From positions 124,001 through 188,000 of the forward strand of contig NZ_WKYV01000003.1 of assembly GCF_009677585.1 (NCBI RefSeq): a stretch of DNA of 64,000 nt, given 5' to 3'. The notes under the pieces are model-generated. The model saw only the letters and a list, made by a program, of their open reading frames with translations, searched no databases and had not been told where the DNA came from. This stretch comes from Lactonifactor sp. BIOML-A5 (lineage in GTDB: Bacteria; Bacillota; Clostridia; Lachnospirales; Lachnospiraceae). The translations under genes and the position numbers were made by a program. This document shows, piece by piece, positions 16,160 to 25,283 of this stretch (positions are counted from its first letter, which is position 1; every line of letters begins with the position of its first letter).

Positions 16160-17596
16160 CTACAGTACTCCTTTTAAAATATAGTTCTTTTCCTGGGTCA
16201 GTTCCTCCAGGGTTCGGGATATCCCCTCCCTGCCTATCCCGCTTTTCTTGTAGCCGCCAAATGCCAAATCCGGGGTGCGGTAGGCACTTCCGCCGTTTAT
16301 GACATTTCCCGCTGTTTCCAGTCTGGAGGCAATGGACACTGCCCTTCCTGTGTTTCTGCTGAATACCGCTCCGGAAAGGCCGTAGCAGGACTGGTTGGCC
16401 AGGCAAATGGCCTCCTCCTCAGAGGTTACTGTGATAATGGGAAATACTGGGCCGAAGATTTCCATATCTCTGGCCACATCCATATCACCGGTTACCCCGT
16501 CCAGCACCGTGGGCTCAAAAAATGCTCTGTCCCGGCGTTTCCCGCCCAGGATGCATCTTGCCCCCTGGCTTACACACAGGGCAACCTGTTCTTCCACCTG
16601 GACCGCAGCGCTCTCACTGATTAAACAGCCTACTGTATTCTCTGCATCCAGAGGATCTCCGATTTTCACCTTTTTCAGCTTTTTCACCAGCTTTTCCACA
16701 AATTCCTGTTTCACTGCCTGGTGAATCAGAAAACGCTTGCTGGCACAGCATATCTGTCCGGAGTTTCCCATCCGGCTCCCCACAGCCTCCTCCACAGCCA
16801 GATCAATGTCTGCGTCATCCATTACGATAAAGGCGTCATTTCCTCCCAGCTCCAAAAACACACGGGTAAGGTTCGCCGCGGCTTTCTGATAGATATCCCT
16901 TCCTACTTCTGTACTCCCTGTCATAGAGATGGCATCCAGCCCCGGATTTCCGCACAGGCAGTCTCCCACCACGCTTCCCTTGCCGGTCACTACCTGGGCC
17001 GCACACTTTGGCACACCTGCCTCATACAGAAGCTGGGCCATGCGGATTACGGCAAGGGGATTGTAACTGGGCGGTTTAATAATCACTGCGTTTCCGGCCA
17101 CAAGGGCTGACATCACCTTATGGGAATACAGATCTACAGGATAGTTAAACGGAAGAATAATGGCCATAACTCCCAGCGGCTCTCTTCTTGTAAATACAAT
17201 ATCTTTTTCCTGGTTTCCCAGCGTGCTGCCTCCGGGAAGACAGTTTCCGTACAGGTGTGCAGCCATCTCACAGTATCCCCGGGTAACCCTGGTGCATACA
17301 TTGATCTCATCCTCCGCCTCTGCCAGGGTTTTCCCGGTCTCCATGGTAAGCAGCCTGGCGATCTCGTGCCGTTGTTCCTCATAGAGCTGAATATATTTAT
17401 AGATTATCTCATTTCTGCTTGCCTGGGAGAGGCCGCCCCACTCCTTCAGGCCCTGTCTGGCTGCAACAACAGCCTCGTTGATATAAGCCTCAGGGACATC
17501 CGGCACTGTGTCTATCACGTTTCCATTTACAGGATTTGTGATTTCTATTGTTTTCAGGCCTTCCCCAATCTCTTTTCCGTTTATATTTACCAGCAT
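16160..17596 (-). CDS. NAD(P)-dependent aldehyde dehydrogenase
   Basis: The product is 478 residues, normal for the family. Catalytic residues are present: Cys283 in NSGQICCASKR, Glu249 in LELGGNDA and Asn151 in PFNYP; the usual Trp of WNFP is Phe here. The coenzyme loop is MTGSTEVG. CGGAGG precedes the ATG. It likely oxidises the aldehyde released by the neighbouring lyase, or a semialdehyde of the same pathway (inference). Substrate cannot be fixed from sequence; candidates are lactaldehyde, glycolaldehyde, glyceraldehyde or ketoglutaric semialdehyde. Confidence 0.88.
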   Translation of the reverse strand: MLVNINGKEIGEGLKTIEITNPVNGNVIDTVPDVPEAYINEAVVAARQGLKEWGGLSQASRNEIIYKYIQLYEEQRHEIARLLTMETGKTLAEAEDEINVCTRVTRGYCEMAAHLYGNCLPGGSTLGNQEKDIVFTRREPLGVMAIILPFNYPVDLYSHKVMSALVAGNAVIIKPPSYNPLAVIRMAQLLYEAGVPKCAAQVVTGKGSVVGDCLCGNPGLDAISMTGSTEVGRDIYQKAAANLTRVFLELGGNDAFIVMDDADIDLAVEEAVGSRMGNSGQICCASKRFLIHQAVKQEFVEKLVKKLKKVKIGDPLDAENTVGCLISESAAVQVEEQVALCVSQGARCILGGKRRDRAFFEPTVLDGVTGDMDVARDMEIFGPVFPIITVTSEEEAICLANQSCYGLSGAVFSRNTGRAVSIASRLETAGNVINGGSAYRTPDLAFGGYKKSGIGREGISRTLEELTQEKNYILKGVL

Positions 17597-17614
17597 AAAA
17601 ATCCTCCGTTCTTC

Positions 17615-18619
17615 CTACATTTTCTTTAGCCGCATAAGGGAATACGGCAGTTCCTCACTCAGGGTCATCACAAAGAGATTTCCTTTGGAATCTCCGCAGA
17701 AGCCGTGGGTCATCAGGGGGGACATATAATATCCCAGCTGTGCCACAACTTCTATATCATAATTAAATATGGTAATGCCGCCTCTCTCCCCTACATAGAT
17801 ATACTCACTGTCCGCCCATATTTCTGAGGGCTGATACAGTCCTTCTGAGCAGTAGGCCAGCAATTCTCCGTCCTCCCGGAATACCTGCACGCTGTTCCCC
17901 TCCCGGTCAGCCACCCAGATTCTGTCCTCTTTATCCGCCCATAAACTGTGCATTACAAAAAACTTTCCCGGTTCCGTCCCTGGGGCTCCCCAGGTATGAA
18001 GAAGGGTTCCGTCCGGGGCAAACTTGTGCAGTGCACAGTTGGCGTAGCCGTCGCTCACAAAGATATCTCCCTTTGATGTCTCTGCGGCACAGGTAGGCCG
18101 GTTAAAGGGCGGCGCCGCATGGGTGATTGTCTTAATACTTTCTATAAAACTCCAGTTTTTCTGATAGGGAAGATTCATGGGAATCACAGTCCCGCTGCTG
18201 TGCATTCTCCACCAGATATCTCCCTGGTATCCGCTGTCGCTGGGCACCCCGTAGTTTCCCAAATCCCGGATCAGCTCTCCCTCCATGGTCAGTTCCCGGA
18301 TCACATGGCTGTTAGAGTCCGCACACAGAAGAGTCTGCCGGCTGGTTACAAATACAGAATGTATGAACTGAAACAGCCCTTTTCCGAAATCCCTTACATA
18401 ATATCCGTCGGGATCCACCAGAACGATGGGGTGGTCTCTGTCCCTGGTTGCCAGGTATAGATAATCGTTCCGGTCACAGCAGCCCGTACAGGCCGGCACA
18501 TATTTTAAAAAATCAGGAAGCTTAAGGTAGTCCTTATCCAGCTCATAGGCATGGCTTCCATCCTGAAATATTGTCTTAGATTTAGAGTCCCTCTCTCTGC
18601 TGCCTTTTACAATCTTCAT
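17615..18619 (-). CDS. NHL-like six-bladed beta-propeller protein
   Basis: The product is 334 residues, cytoplasmic by the absence of a signal peptide. Repeats of the NHL kind can be followed: IVLVDPDGYYVRDFG, HVIRELTMEGELIRDLG, ALHKFAPDGTLLHTWG with GKFFVMHSLWADKEDRIWVAD, and VQVFREDGELL. Some related propellers are lactonases or hydrolases, others only bind ligands. It lies inside the oxidation operon, close to a second propeller (the lactonase-like protein), with 18- and 10-base spacers. I cannot assign a reaction; a sugar-lactone or sugar-acid role is possible (inference). Confidence 0.7.
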   Translation of the reverse strand: MKIVKGSRERDSKSKTIFQDGSHAYELDKDYLKLPDFLKYVPACTGCCDRNDYLYLATRDRDHPIVLVDPDGYYVRDFGKGLFQFIHSVFVTSRQTLLCADSNSHVIRELTMEGELIRDLGNYGVPSDSGYQGDIWWRMHSSGTVIPMNLPYQKNWSFIESIKTITHAAPPFNRPTCAAETSKGDIFVSDGYANCALHKFAPDGTLLHTWGAPGTEPGKFFVMHSLWADKEDRIWVADREGNSVQVFREDGELLAYCSEGLYQPSEIWADSEYIYVGERGGITIFNYDIEVVAQLGYYMSPLMTHGFCGDSKGNLFVMTLSEELPYSLMRLKKM

Positions 18620-18629
18620 CCTCTCTCAC

Positions 18630-19475
18630 CTACCATCTGCGCTTAAAATTACACCAAGTTTTAAATTCTTCATCTGCTTTGGGCCTGTTTTCCGGAATCC
18701 CGGGCAGTGATGCCGCCCCGTCTACCACCAGATTGGTTCCTGTGATATAGGCAGCTTCATCGCTGGCAAGAAATGCCACTGCATTTGCCACGTCTTCCGG
18801 CGTGCCCATCCTCTCTAGGGGCAGCTGTTTCCAAAGGTTATCCAGATCCTCGATCTCCTGTTCACAGACGCCTTCTTCCCGCAGCTCCTGGCTGGTCCGG
18901 ACTCTGATAGGCCCCGGAGAAACACAGTTTGCCCGGATTCCATAGGGTGCAAGATCCAGAGCAAAGGTCTGGATAGAGCGGATCAGTCCGGCCTTCAGTC
19001 CTCCGTAAAGCTCGTCATAGGGAAATGCCCGGAGCCCCCTGCAGGAGGAGATAAAAATTATGTTCCCCTTTATTCCGTTTTCTCCCATGATTCTTCCCGC
19101 CTCCCGGGCAGCCATCAGATAGGAACGGAAGTCCAGATTGATGAGAAAATCAATGGTCTGTTCATCCATTTCATAGATACTGTGAACCAGCGACTGCCCT
19201 GCATTGCAGACCAGAAGATCCAGCCCCCCCAGTTCCTCATATGCTTCCCGCACAAATGCTTCCGCTGTCCCCTTCTCATTCAGGGCTGCCCCATGGCAGA
19301 AGCACTTCACCGGATATTGTCCAGTAATTTCTTCTACCAGGGCTTCTGCCTGGGCCTTTCCCCTCTCAGAGCTGTAGGTAAAAGAAATGTCATACCCCTC
19401 TCTGGCCAGTCTTCTTACAATTCCTCTTCCAATTCCCCTGCTCCCGCCGGTAATTGCTGCTTTTTTATTCCTCAT
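18630..19475 (-). CDS. Short-chain dehydrogenase/reductase, probable sugar dehydrogenase
   Basis: The product is 281 residues. The Rossmann motif TGGSRGIG is at 9-16, NAG at 91-93, and the catalytic Ser143/144, Tyr157 and Lys161 form the classical triad (FISSC, YGGLK). The C-terminal FLASDEAAYITGTNLVVDGA is typical of glucose-dehydrogenase-like SDRs. A good AAGGAG site precedes the ATG. Next to a lactonase-like gene, the simplest reading is oxidation of an aldose to its lactone (inference). The last 20 residues, rich in Lys and Trp, extend beyond the usual family end. Confidence 0.85.
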   Translation of the reverse strand: MRNKKAAITGGSRGIGRGIVRRLAREGYDISFTYSSERGKAQAEALVEEITGQYPVKCFCHGAALNEKGTAEAFVREAYEELGGLDLLVCNAGQSLVHSIYEMDEQTIDFLINLDFRSYLMAAREAGRIMGENGIKGNIIFISSCRGLRAFPYDELYGGLKAGLIRSIQTFALDLAPYGIRANCVSPGPIRVRTSQELREEGVCEQEIEDLDNLWKQLPLERMGTPEDVANAVAFLASDEAAYITGTNLVVDGAASLPGIPENRPKADEEFKTWCNFKRRW

Positions 19476-19489
19476 GTCTCACTTCTCCT

Positions 19490-20548
19490 TTATTCTTTTT
19501 CACCGCACAATACACAGGCCGCCCCTGGAATGGGCACTGCGTCACACATCTTGACAGCTCCCAGTTTTTTATCCAGCCGAAAGCTCACAAGGTTTCCCGT
19601 ATATTGGTTTGCTGTCAATATATAGTTGTCATTCTCTGTGATGGAGAACATTCTTGGGTGGCATCCCCCTGAGGGGAAAAGCCGGGGCGCTTCCAGGGTC
19701 CCCTCTGGGGTAATGGGAAACAGGGACAGGTATCCCTCCTCTTGTTTCCTGCTGCCCCACGCCCTTGTAGACGTCAAAAGCCAGCGGCCGTCAGAGGTTA
19801 CTGCTATCTCCCCTGCAATATATTCTCCGGTTTTGCTGTCCCCCAGCAGAGAGATCCTCTGCATTTGCAGCAGCTTTTTTTCCTTTGTCCATTGAAAGGC
19901 ATATACCATGTTCTCTAGTTCACAGACCAGATAAAGCCAGCGGCCCCCTGGATGTCTGGCCAGATGCCTGGGGCCGTCTCCCGGGTGAACCTTTACTTCC
20001 CACAATTTCCGGGGCATTCCCCCACTGAGGTCATAAAGAACAATCTCATCTGTACCCAGATCCGGAACCAGCAGCATTTCTGGTTCCCATAGAAGATGTA
20101 CTTCGTGGGGATGGGGCCTGTTCTGCCGTTCCCCCACGCTTCTTCCCTGATGCACAATTCTGCAGGTATCTGGAAGAAACCTTCCCTCCCCATTCAGGTA
20201 CAGCATTCCGATATCACCGCTCTCGTAATTGGCATAATAGATGCGTGTCCCGTCTCTGTCCATACTGATATGGCAGGGGCCCTTCCCCGGTATTTCTTTT
20301 TCATCCACCAGCCGGGGAAGTCCGTCCTTTGAATCCCGGTAGACCGATATCCAGTTTCTGCCTGCTCCCTCGTTTACTGCGCACAGAAGTCCTTCATCTC
20401 TGTTCCGGGCGAGAAACCCCGGATTGCTGCATTCCCTCTGAACTCCACTTATATGTAACCTTCCGGTATCTTCGTTTAAACCACAGACATAGATACCCCC
20501 GGGGGCCGTTTCGTCTGTACAGGTGCCTATCCATATTCTTCTGTCCAT
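19490..20548 (-). CDS. Lactonase-family (YbhE/Pgl-type) seven-bladed propeller
   Basis: The product is 352 residues, with no signal peptide. It follows the 6-phosphogluconolactonase/lactonase family: an N-terminal WIGTCTDETAPGGIYV, GPCHISMDRDGTRIYYANYESG, the conserved PHPHEVHL, VPDLGTDEIVLYD, GDGPRHLARHPGGRWLYLVCE, and GCHPRMFSITENDNYILTANQYTGNLVSF near the end. It would hydrolyse a sugar lactone made by the neighbouring SDR (inference). The sugar may be unphosphorylated, since the operon has no hexokinase-type gene. GGGTGA upstream is a weaker ribosome site than its neighbours have. Confidence 0.85.
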   Translation of the reverse strand: MDRRIWIGTCTDETAPGGIYVCGLNEDTGRLHISGVQRECSNPGFLARNRDEGLLCAVNEGAGRNWISVYRDSKDGLPRLVDEKEIPGKGPCHISMDRDGTRIYYANYESGDIGMLYLNGEGRFLPDTCRIVHQGRSVGERQNRPHPHEVHLLWEPEMLLVPDLGTDEIVLYDLSGGMPRKLWEVKVHPGDGPRHLARHPGGRWLYLVCELENMVYAFQWTKEKKLLQMQRISLLGDSKTGEYIAGEIAVTSDGRWLLTSTRAWGSRKQEEGYLSLFPITPEGTLEAPRLFPSGGCHPRMFSITENDNYILTANQYTGNLVSFRLDKKLGAVKMCDAVPIPGAACVLCGEKE

Positions 20549-20559
20549 CGTGTCACCCG

Positions 20560-21513
20560 CTACATTTTATTTTTAATAGAGTCAATATACATCATGACAA
20601 AAATGATCAGCGCTTTGGCGATCTGGAAGAGATAGATATCTGCCCCCATCATTGTCAGTCCATTCTCGATTACCGTCAGGATAAGAACCCCGGCGAATGC
20701 CTTGGGAAATACGCTCCCCTCACCCCCGGCCAGGGAAACGCCTCCCAAAACCACAGCGGATACTGCCGTAAACTCATATCCGTCCCCCAGTTCACGAGTA
20801 ATGCTTCCCAGATTTATAGAGATCAGCATGCCGCCCAGTCCGGCGAAGAAGCCGCTGATAATAAAGGCTGCCAGCTTGTAATTTTTTACATTGATTCCCA
20901 GCTTTTCAGCTGCTGAATAGTTGGAACCCACAGCAACCAGTTTTCTTCCAAACGTACTGTATCTCAAAAGGATCTGCATTAGGATCATGACAGCCAATAT
21001 AAACACGATAAAGCTGGAAAGCCCAAAAATCTTTATGTTTCTGAAGTTCAGAACCTCCTGCGGCATATTGATGGCGACAGTATTGGTCAGCTTCACTACA
21101 ATCCCCACAAGTGCCAGCTTCATAGAGAGGGTCACCAGCCAGGCATTCAGCTTTACTCTGGTTACAAGAAGACCATTTATCAAACCAATGAATCCTCCCA
21201 AAAGAGGCATTAAGATCATACACAGATAGGGATTCCACCCGTGGTTCACCATAAGCAGGGCGCTTACTGACGCGGCGAACCTGCAGTTGGCGCCTACGGA
21301 CAGATCTAACTCTCCTACGATCAGTGCAAAGGTTAGTCCGATTCCTATTGACAGCATAAGCGTTGAGTTTCTCAGTATGGTAATCCAGTTTGTAGAAGTC
21401 AGAAAATGCTCCGACAGGGAAGAAAAAACTATAATTGTGATAACACCGAAAATATAAACCGCATGGTTAAGGGCTGTCAGCTTCAGATTTTTTAACTTTA
21501 TGCTTTTATTCAT
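20560..21513 (-). CDS. RbsC-type sugar ABC transporter permease (second copy)
   Basis: The product is 317 residues with about eight to ten membrane segments. Family marks include ALIVGELDLSVGA (residues about 63-75) and AVVLGGVSLAGGEGSVFPKAFAGVLIL near the C-terminus. It differs clearly from the other permease in this operon (23020-24000), so the channel is probably a heterodimer. AAGGAGGGG precedes the ATG, which lies inside the end of the ATPase gene (8-base overlap). Confidence 0.9.
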   Translation of the reverse strand: MNKSIKLKNLKLTALNHAVYIFGVITIIVFSSLSEHFLTSTNWITILRNSTLMLSIGIGLTFALIVGELDLSVGANCRFAASVSALLMVNHGWNPYLCMILMPLLGGFIGLINGLLVTRVKLNAWLVTLSMKLALVGIVVKLTNTVAINMPQEVLNFRNIKIFGLSSFIVFILAVMILMQILLRYSTFGRKLVAVGSNYSAAEKLGINVKNYKLAAFIISGFFAGLGGMLISINLGSITRELGDGYEFTAVSAVVLGGVSLAGGEGSVFPKAFAGVLILTVIENGLTMMGADIYLFQIAKALIIFVMMYIDSIKNKM

Positions 21514-23017
21514 TTTGCCCCTCCTTTATTCCCAGGCAGAGATCCATGAGATTCTCTTTGCTGATGTCTTTTTTCCTGACCTCGGCGGTAATTGCTCCAT
21601 TTCTTACGATAAGTACCCGGTCACACAGGTTCAGGTTTTCTTCAATCTCAGAAGAAACCATTACCACAGAGCCTCCCTGCCTTGCCAGTTCCAGGATCTT
21701 TCTGTGAATAAAAGATTTTGCATTTACATCCACCCCCCTGGTAGGCTCATCTATAAAAAACACATCCGGATTCTTTCCTATGCATCTCGCCATGATCACC
21801 TTCTGCTGGTTTCCGCCGCTCAGCGTCTCCACCAGTACGTTTTCATCCGGTGTCTTTATCTGCATTTCCTCAATCATTTTTAAAGAGTATTCATGTTCTT
21901 TCTCTACATCCATCTTTATATTTGAAAAATTCCCGATATTAGCCATAGTGATATTTTTCCAGATAGGCATGGACATAAATAACCCGTCATAATGTCTGTC
22001 CTCCGTCACATAGGCACATTCCTCCAGAAGCTTATGCCCGCTGATCCGGATCATTTTACCTTCTTTGTTTCTTTTATAAATTGTTCCGCTGTCAGGCTTA
22101 TCCAGAGCAAATATACTCCGTATAATCTCCGTTCTTCCGGATCCGAGCAGCCCCCAGAGTCCCAGAATCTCGCCCTTTTTTACAGAGAAATTTATGTTCT
22201 TAACTGCCGGATAGCAGTTCAGATTCTCAATTTTCAGAACCTCTTCCCGGTCCTTCTCGTCCTCCTGATTCACCACGGTCTCTACTTCATGACCGGCAAT
22301 CCCAGTAATCAGCTCCCTGGTGCTTACTTCCTTGATCCGGAAATCTCCCGTTACCTCTCCATCCCGCATCACAACCGTCCTGTCACAGATTTTCAGTACT
22401 TCATCCAGGAAGTGGGTAATATACATCACGATCTTCTGCTGTTCCTTCAGCTGATTAATAATTCGGAACAGGTTTTCTTTTTCCTCCAGAGACAGAGACG
22501 AAGTGGGTTCATCGAAAAGTACGATCTCCGCATCTCTCACCAGTGCCCTGGCAATTTCTATCATTTGCTTTTCTCCCACCGTTATATTTTTAGCCAGTTC
22601 TCTTGGGTTTACCTGAGCCCCTATCATAGAAAGATACCTGGATGCATCCTCATACATTTTTTTATACTGCAGATGGCCGGCCTTTGTATAGTCCTTCAGG
22701 TTATAGATAAAAACATTCTCCGCCACCGTAAGATCCTTGAATACCACCGCCTCCTGATGTATCAGTGCAATTCTGCTTTTTTCAGAGTCCTTCTGATTCC
22801 GGATTTCTATCTTCTTCCCGCCGATATAATATTCACCGGAGTCAATAGCGAGTTCCCCGGCCAAAGCATTCATAAATGTAGATTTACCTGCTCCATTGAT
22901 ACCAATGATGCCCAGTACAGACCCTTTATCCGCTGTAATGGTCACATCGTTCAGCGCGTGTACCCCGGGAAAATATTTATGTAATTTTACTGCTTCAAAA
23001 TACGCTCTGCGTTCCAT
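21506..23017 (-). CDS. RbsA/MglA-type sugar ABC transporter ATPase with two ATPase domains
   Basis: The product is 503 residues. Domain 1 has Walker A GINGAGKST (about 37-45) and Walker B IVLFDEPTSSLS. Domain 2 (from about 255) has the altered P loop GLLGSGRTE usual for this family, a full signature LSGGNQQKV and FIDEPTRGVDV. Both domains are complete, so the ATPase looks functional even though the binding protein gene is interrupted. It energises import from the cytoplasmic face. Only two bases separate it from the first permease gene. Confidence 0.92.
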   Translation of the reverse strand: MERRAYFEAVKLHKYFPGVHALNDVTITADKGSVLGIIGINGAGKSTFMNALAGELAIDSGEYYIGGKKIEIRNQKDSEKSRIALIHQEAVVFKDLTVAENVFIYNLKDYTKAGHLQYKKMYEDASRYLSMIGAQVNPRELAKNITVGEKQMIEIARALVRDAEIVLFDEPTSSLSLEEKENLFRIINQLKEQQKIVMYITHFLDEVLKICDRTVVMRDGEVTGDFRIKEVSTRELITGIAGHEVETVVNQEDEKDREEVLKIENLNCYPAVKNINFSVKKGEILGLWGLLGSGRTEIIRSIFALDKPDSGTIYKRNKEGKMIRISGHKLLEECAYVTEDRHYDGLFMSMPIWKNITMANIGNFSNIKMDVEKEHEYSLKMIEEMQIKTPDENVLVETLSGGNQQKVIMARCIGKNPDVFFIDEPTRGVDVNAKSFIHRKILELARQGGSVVMVSSEIEENLNLCDRVLIVRNGAITAEVRKKDISKENLMDLCLGIKEGQNE

Positions 23018-23019
23018 CT

Positions 23020-24000
23020 CTATGCCCTCCTTGCTTTTGCCCGGATGGTATCAAAATAGGTAATAAAGATGAATACCATACCTTTTATAATCTGAATCGA
23101 ATAATAGTCAATGCCAAAGAGCACTAACAGGTTTGACAATCCGTTGATAATAAAGGCACCTGCAAATGCACCCACTGCGGTTCCCACCCCGCCTTTTATA
23201 CTTGCGCCGCCCACAATTGCCGCGGCAATAACATCCAGAGATGTAGAATCTGATGCAAGTGACAGAGAAGATGATGCAATCCTGGCAGTTAAAACAATTG
23301 CTGCGATTCCAGACAATACTCCAGAGATTAAAAACACCTGAATCTTAACCTTGTCTGTTTTAATCCCGCATGCCTGAGCGCTTTTTTCATTGGTACCTAT
23401 GGCATAAATACAGCGGCCGAACCCTGTTTTGGTCAAAACAAACTGCAGGACAATCAGACAGACAATCATGACCGCAATATTGGCATGTATGGGGCCGTAA
23501 TACTTTCCGAACAGGCCGGTGAATTCCTGGGGCACAGGAATACTGCTGGATTTTGTAACCTTCAGGGAAAGTCCGTTTGCAATCAGCATAGTAATCATAG
23601 TAGCCACAAACGCATTAATTTTCAGCTTTGCTACTGATAATCCATTGAACAGTCCTGCCAGAACTGCCACTGCCATAATAGACAAGATCCCCAGCAGTAT
23701 ATTGTTTGTCTGACGCATAACCAGCGCGCCTATACAGCCGGACAGCATCATTACAGAGGGTATGGAAAGGTCTATCCCTCCGCTGACCATTACATAGATC
23801 TGGCCCGCAGCCATAATTGCCACCGCACTGCACTGGATTAAAATACTGGATATGTTTTTCCCCGAATAAAAACCTGGTTTAGCAAACGCAATAGCCAGCA
23901 AAAGAACTGCCCCAGCTGCCAGGCTGGCTAAAATAAATGTTTTATCCTTTCTGTTCATAAAGGCATTTTTCTTTTTAGCACAGTACCTCTGTATACTCAT
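23020..24000 (-). CDS. RbsC-type sugar ABC transporter permease (first copy)
   Basis: The product is 326 residues. Hallmarks are YVMVSGGIDLSIPSVMMLSG (about 65-84), YAIGTNEKSAQACGI and AAAIVGGASIKGGVGTAVGAFAGAFIINGLSNLL. AAGGAGG lies directly upstream of the ATG. The gene sits between the binding protein gene (59 bases upstream, with a hairpin between) and the ATPase gene. Confidence 0.9.
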   Translation of the reverse strand: MSIQRYCAKKKNAFMNRKDKTFILASLAAGAVLLLAIAFAKPGFYSGKNISSILIQCSAVAIMAAGQIYVMVSGGIDLSIPSVMMLSGCIGALVMRQTNNILLGILSIMAVAVLAGLFNGLSVAKLKINAFVATMITMLIANGLSLKVTKSSSIPVPQEFTGLFGKYYGPIHANIAVMIVCLIVLQFVLTKTGFGRCIYAIGTNEKSAQACGIKTDKVKIQVFLISGVLSGIAAIVLTARIASSSLSLASDSTSLDVIAAAIVGGASIKGGVGTAVGAFAGAFIINGLSNLLVLFGIDYYSIQIIKGMVFIFITYFDTIRAKARRA

Positions 24001-24019
24001 TAAAAACCTCCTTCAGGTT

Positions 24020-24045
24020 CCCGGGCAGCCCAGGGCTGCACCGGG
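24020..24045 (-). other. Intercistronic hairpin after the binding protein gene
   Basis: A GC-rich inverted repeat (CCCGGTGCAGCC / GGGCTGCCCGGG on the minus strand) lies between the binding protein and the first permease, with no T-run. Such hairpins commonly protect or attenuate the mRNA so that more binding protein than transporter is made. Confidence 0.55.
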
Positions 24046-24059
24046 GGCATTCTTTTGCT

Positions 24060-25172
24060 CTATTTTTCAGTCTTTTTCACATAGTCATATACCCAGAAAT
24101 AGTCTTTATCCAGCAGAGGCTGAATATTATCCGGTGTAATGGCTTCTGATTTCACAAAGAAATCCCCTGGCTCTTCTCCAAGCGCCAGTTTTACTGCATT
24201 GTCTATGGTATTGGTAGATACCTCAGGCAGGTTTTCATAGCCGGTAGCATCCAGATATCCATCCTGAATCATTTTCAGCCCAATCTCGCAGCCGCCTGCT
24301 GCCGCCAGATACATATGTCCTTCCTCCCCTGATTTTATCCATTTGTCAAGGCCTTCCAGAACACTCTGCACTCCAAGCATCAGGTCTTCATTTGGGGTAA
24401 AGATAAGATTAGCATCCGGGTTGGACTGAAGCGTAGGCGCCAGTTTATTCATTACCGTCTCCACGGACCAGTTACTCTCAATATCCGCAGCGATTGTGGC
24501 CCCATTATCCTTAACTGCAGCCTCGCACCCTTCTCCGTATCTCATGGCATTCTGATCTTTTAAATCCCCCTGTACCCGAATCACTTTAATTTCATTCGCG
24601 GGAATTCCGCTCTCAATCATTTTCTTAATGGCAGCATCCACAGATACATATGCGGTGTCGTAAGTGTCCGGTGCAACGGTTGAGTCCGCCTCAGGCCCGC
24701 CCGGGGTCAGTCTGCGGCAGAAAGAAATAAACTTTTTCCCTGCGTCATGTGTCTCGGTGATGGATGACCATATTGCGGTTGTGTCAATGGCGCCGGATAC
24801 CACCACGTCCACATCCTGGTTCAGCAGATCCCGGATCTGAGTCTCCTGGGCAGCCGCATCGTCACCGGCAGTAGTTTCAATGAGTTTTACCTTCACATCA
24901 TTTTTCTCGTTGTATTCGTCCACATACCATCTCAGATAATCTGCCATAGCCGACCATGCCTGAGTTCCCAGAGACGGCCAGGCGATTCCCACTGTAACTT
25001 CTGTTTTCTTCTCTGCATCAGAATCCTTACTGCCTGCCTCGGTTTTCTATTCCTCTTTTTTAGCCTCTGTGTCCTTCCCTGAATCTTCAGAGGATGAGCA
25101 AGCGGTAAGGGGACAGGATACCAGCGCCATTGTCAATACTGCGGCCATTACTTTTTTCAAATTTCTCTTCAT
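24060..25172 (-). pseudogene. RbsB-type sugar-binding lipoprotein interrupted by one in-frame TAG
   Basis: The frame starts at the ATG at 25172 (GAGAGG upstream) with a lipoprotein signal ending in the lipobox PLTAC, then a charged linker. At 25047-25049 the codon is TAG, between AKKEE and KTEAGSK. Beyond it the same frame is open for the whole sugar-binding domain (VTVGIAWPSLGTQAWSAM to YDYVKKTEK), with no other stop or frameshift. All other genes of the transporter are intact. The stop lies in the flexible linker, so the domain after it would not be exported if translated separately. It may be a recent nonsense mutation, a sequence error, or be partly read through; a GTG at 24992 has no ribosome site. 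Binding fold of the periplasmic-binding-protein-like I class. Confidence 0.8.
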
Positions 25173-25283
25173 ACGTTTAACCTCTCTTTTTTTACTATTT
25201 ATTTTCTGCCCCATATCTGCACTGCTCCGGATCAGTGTCATGATACAATAAGGCATACTAACCAGGTAATCTTATATCTGCCT

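Noticed and set aside
25047..25049. Pyrrolysine as the meaning of TAG in the binding protein
   Set aside because: The codon lies in a disordered linker, several nearby genes use TAG as their stop, and no pyl gene is in the window; a nonsense mutation is simpler.
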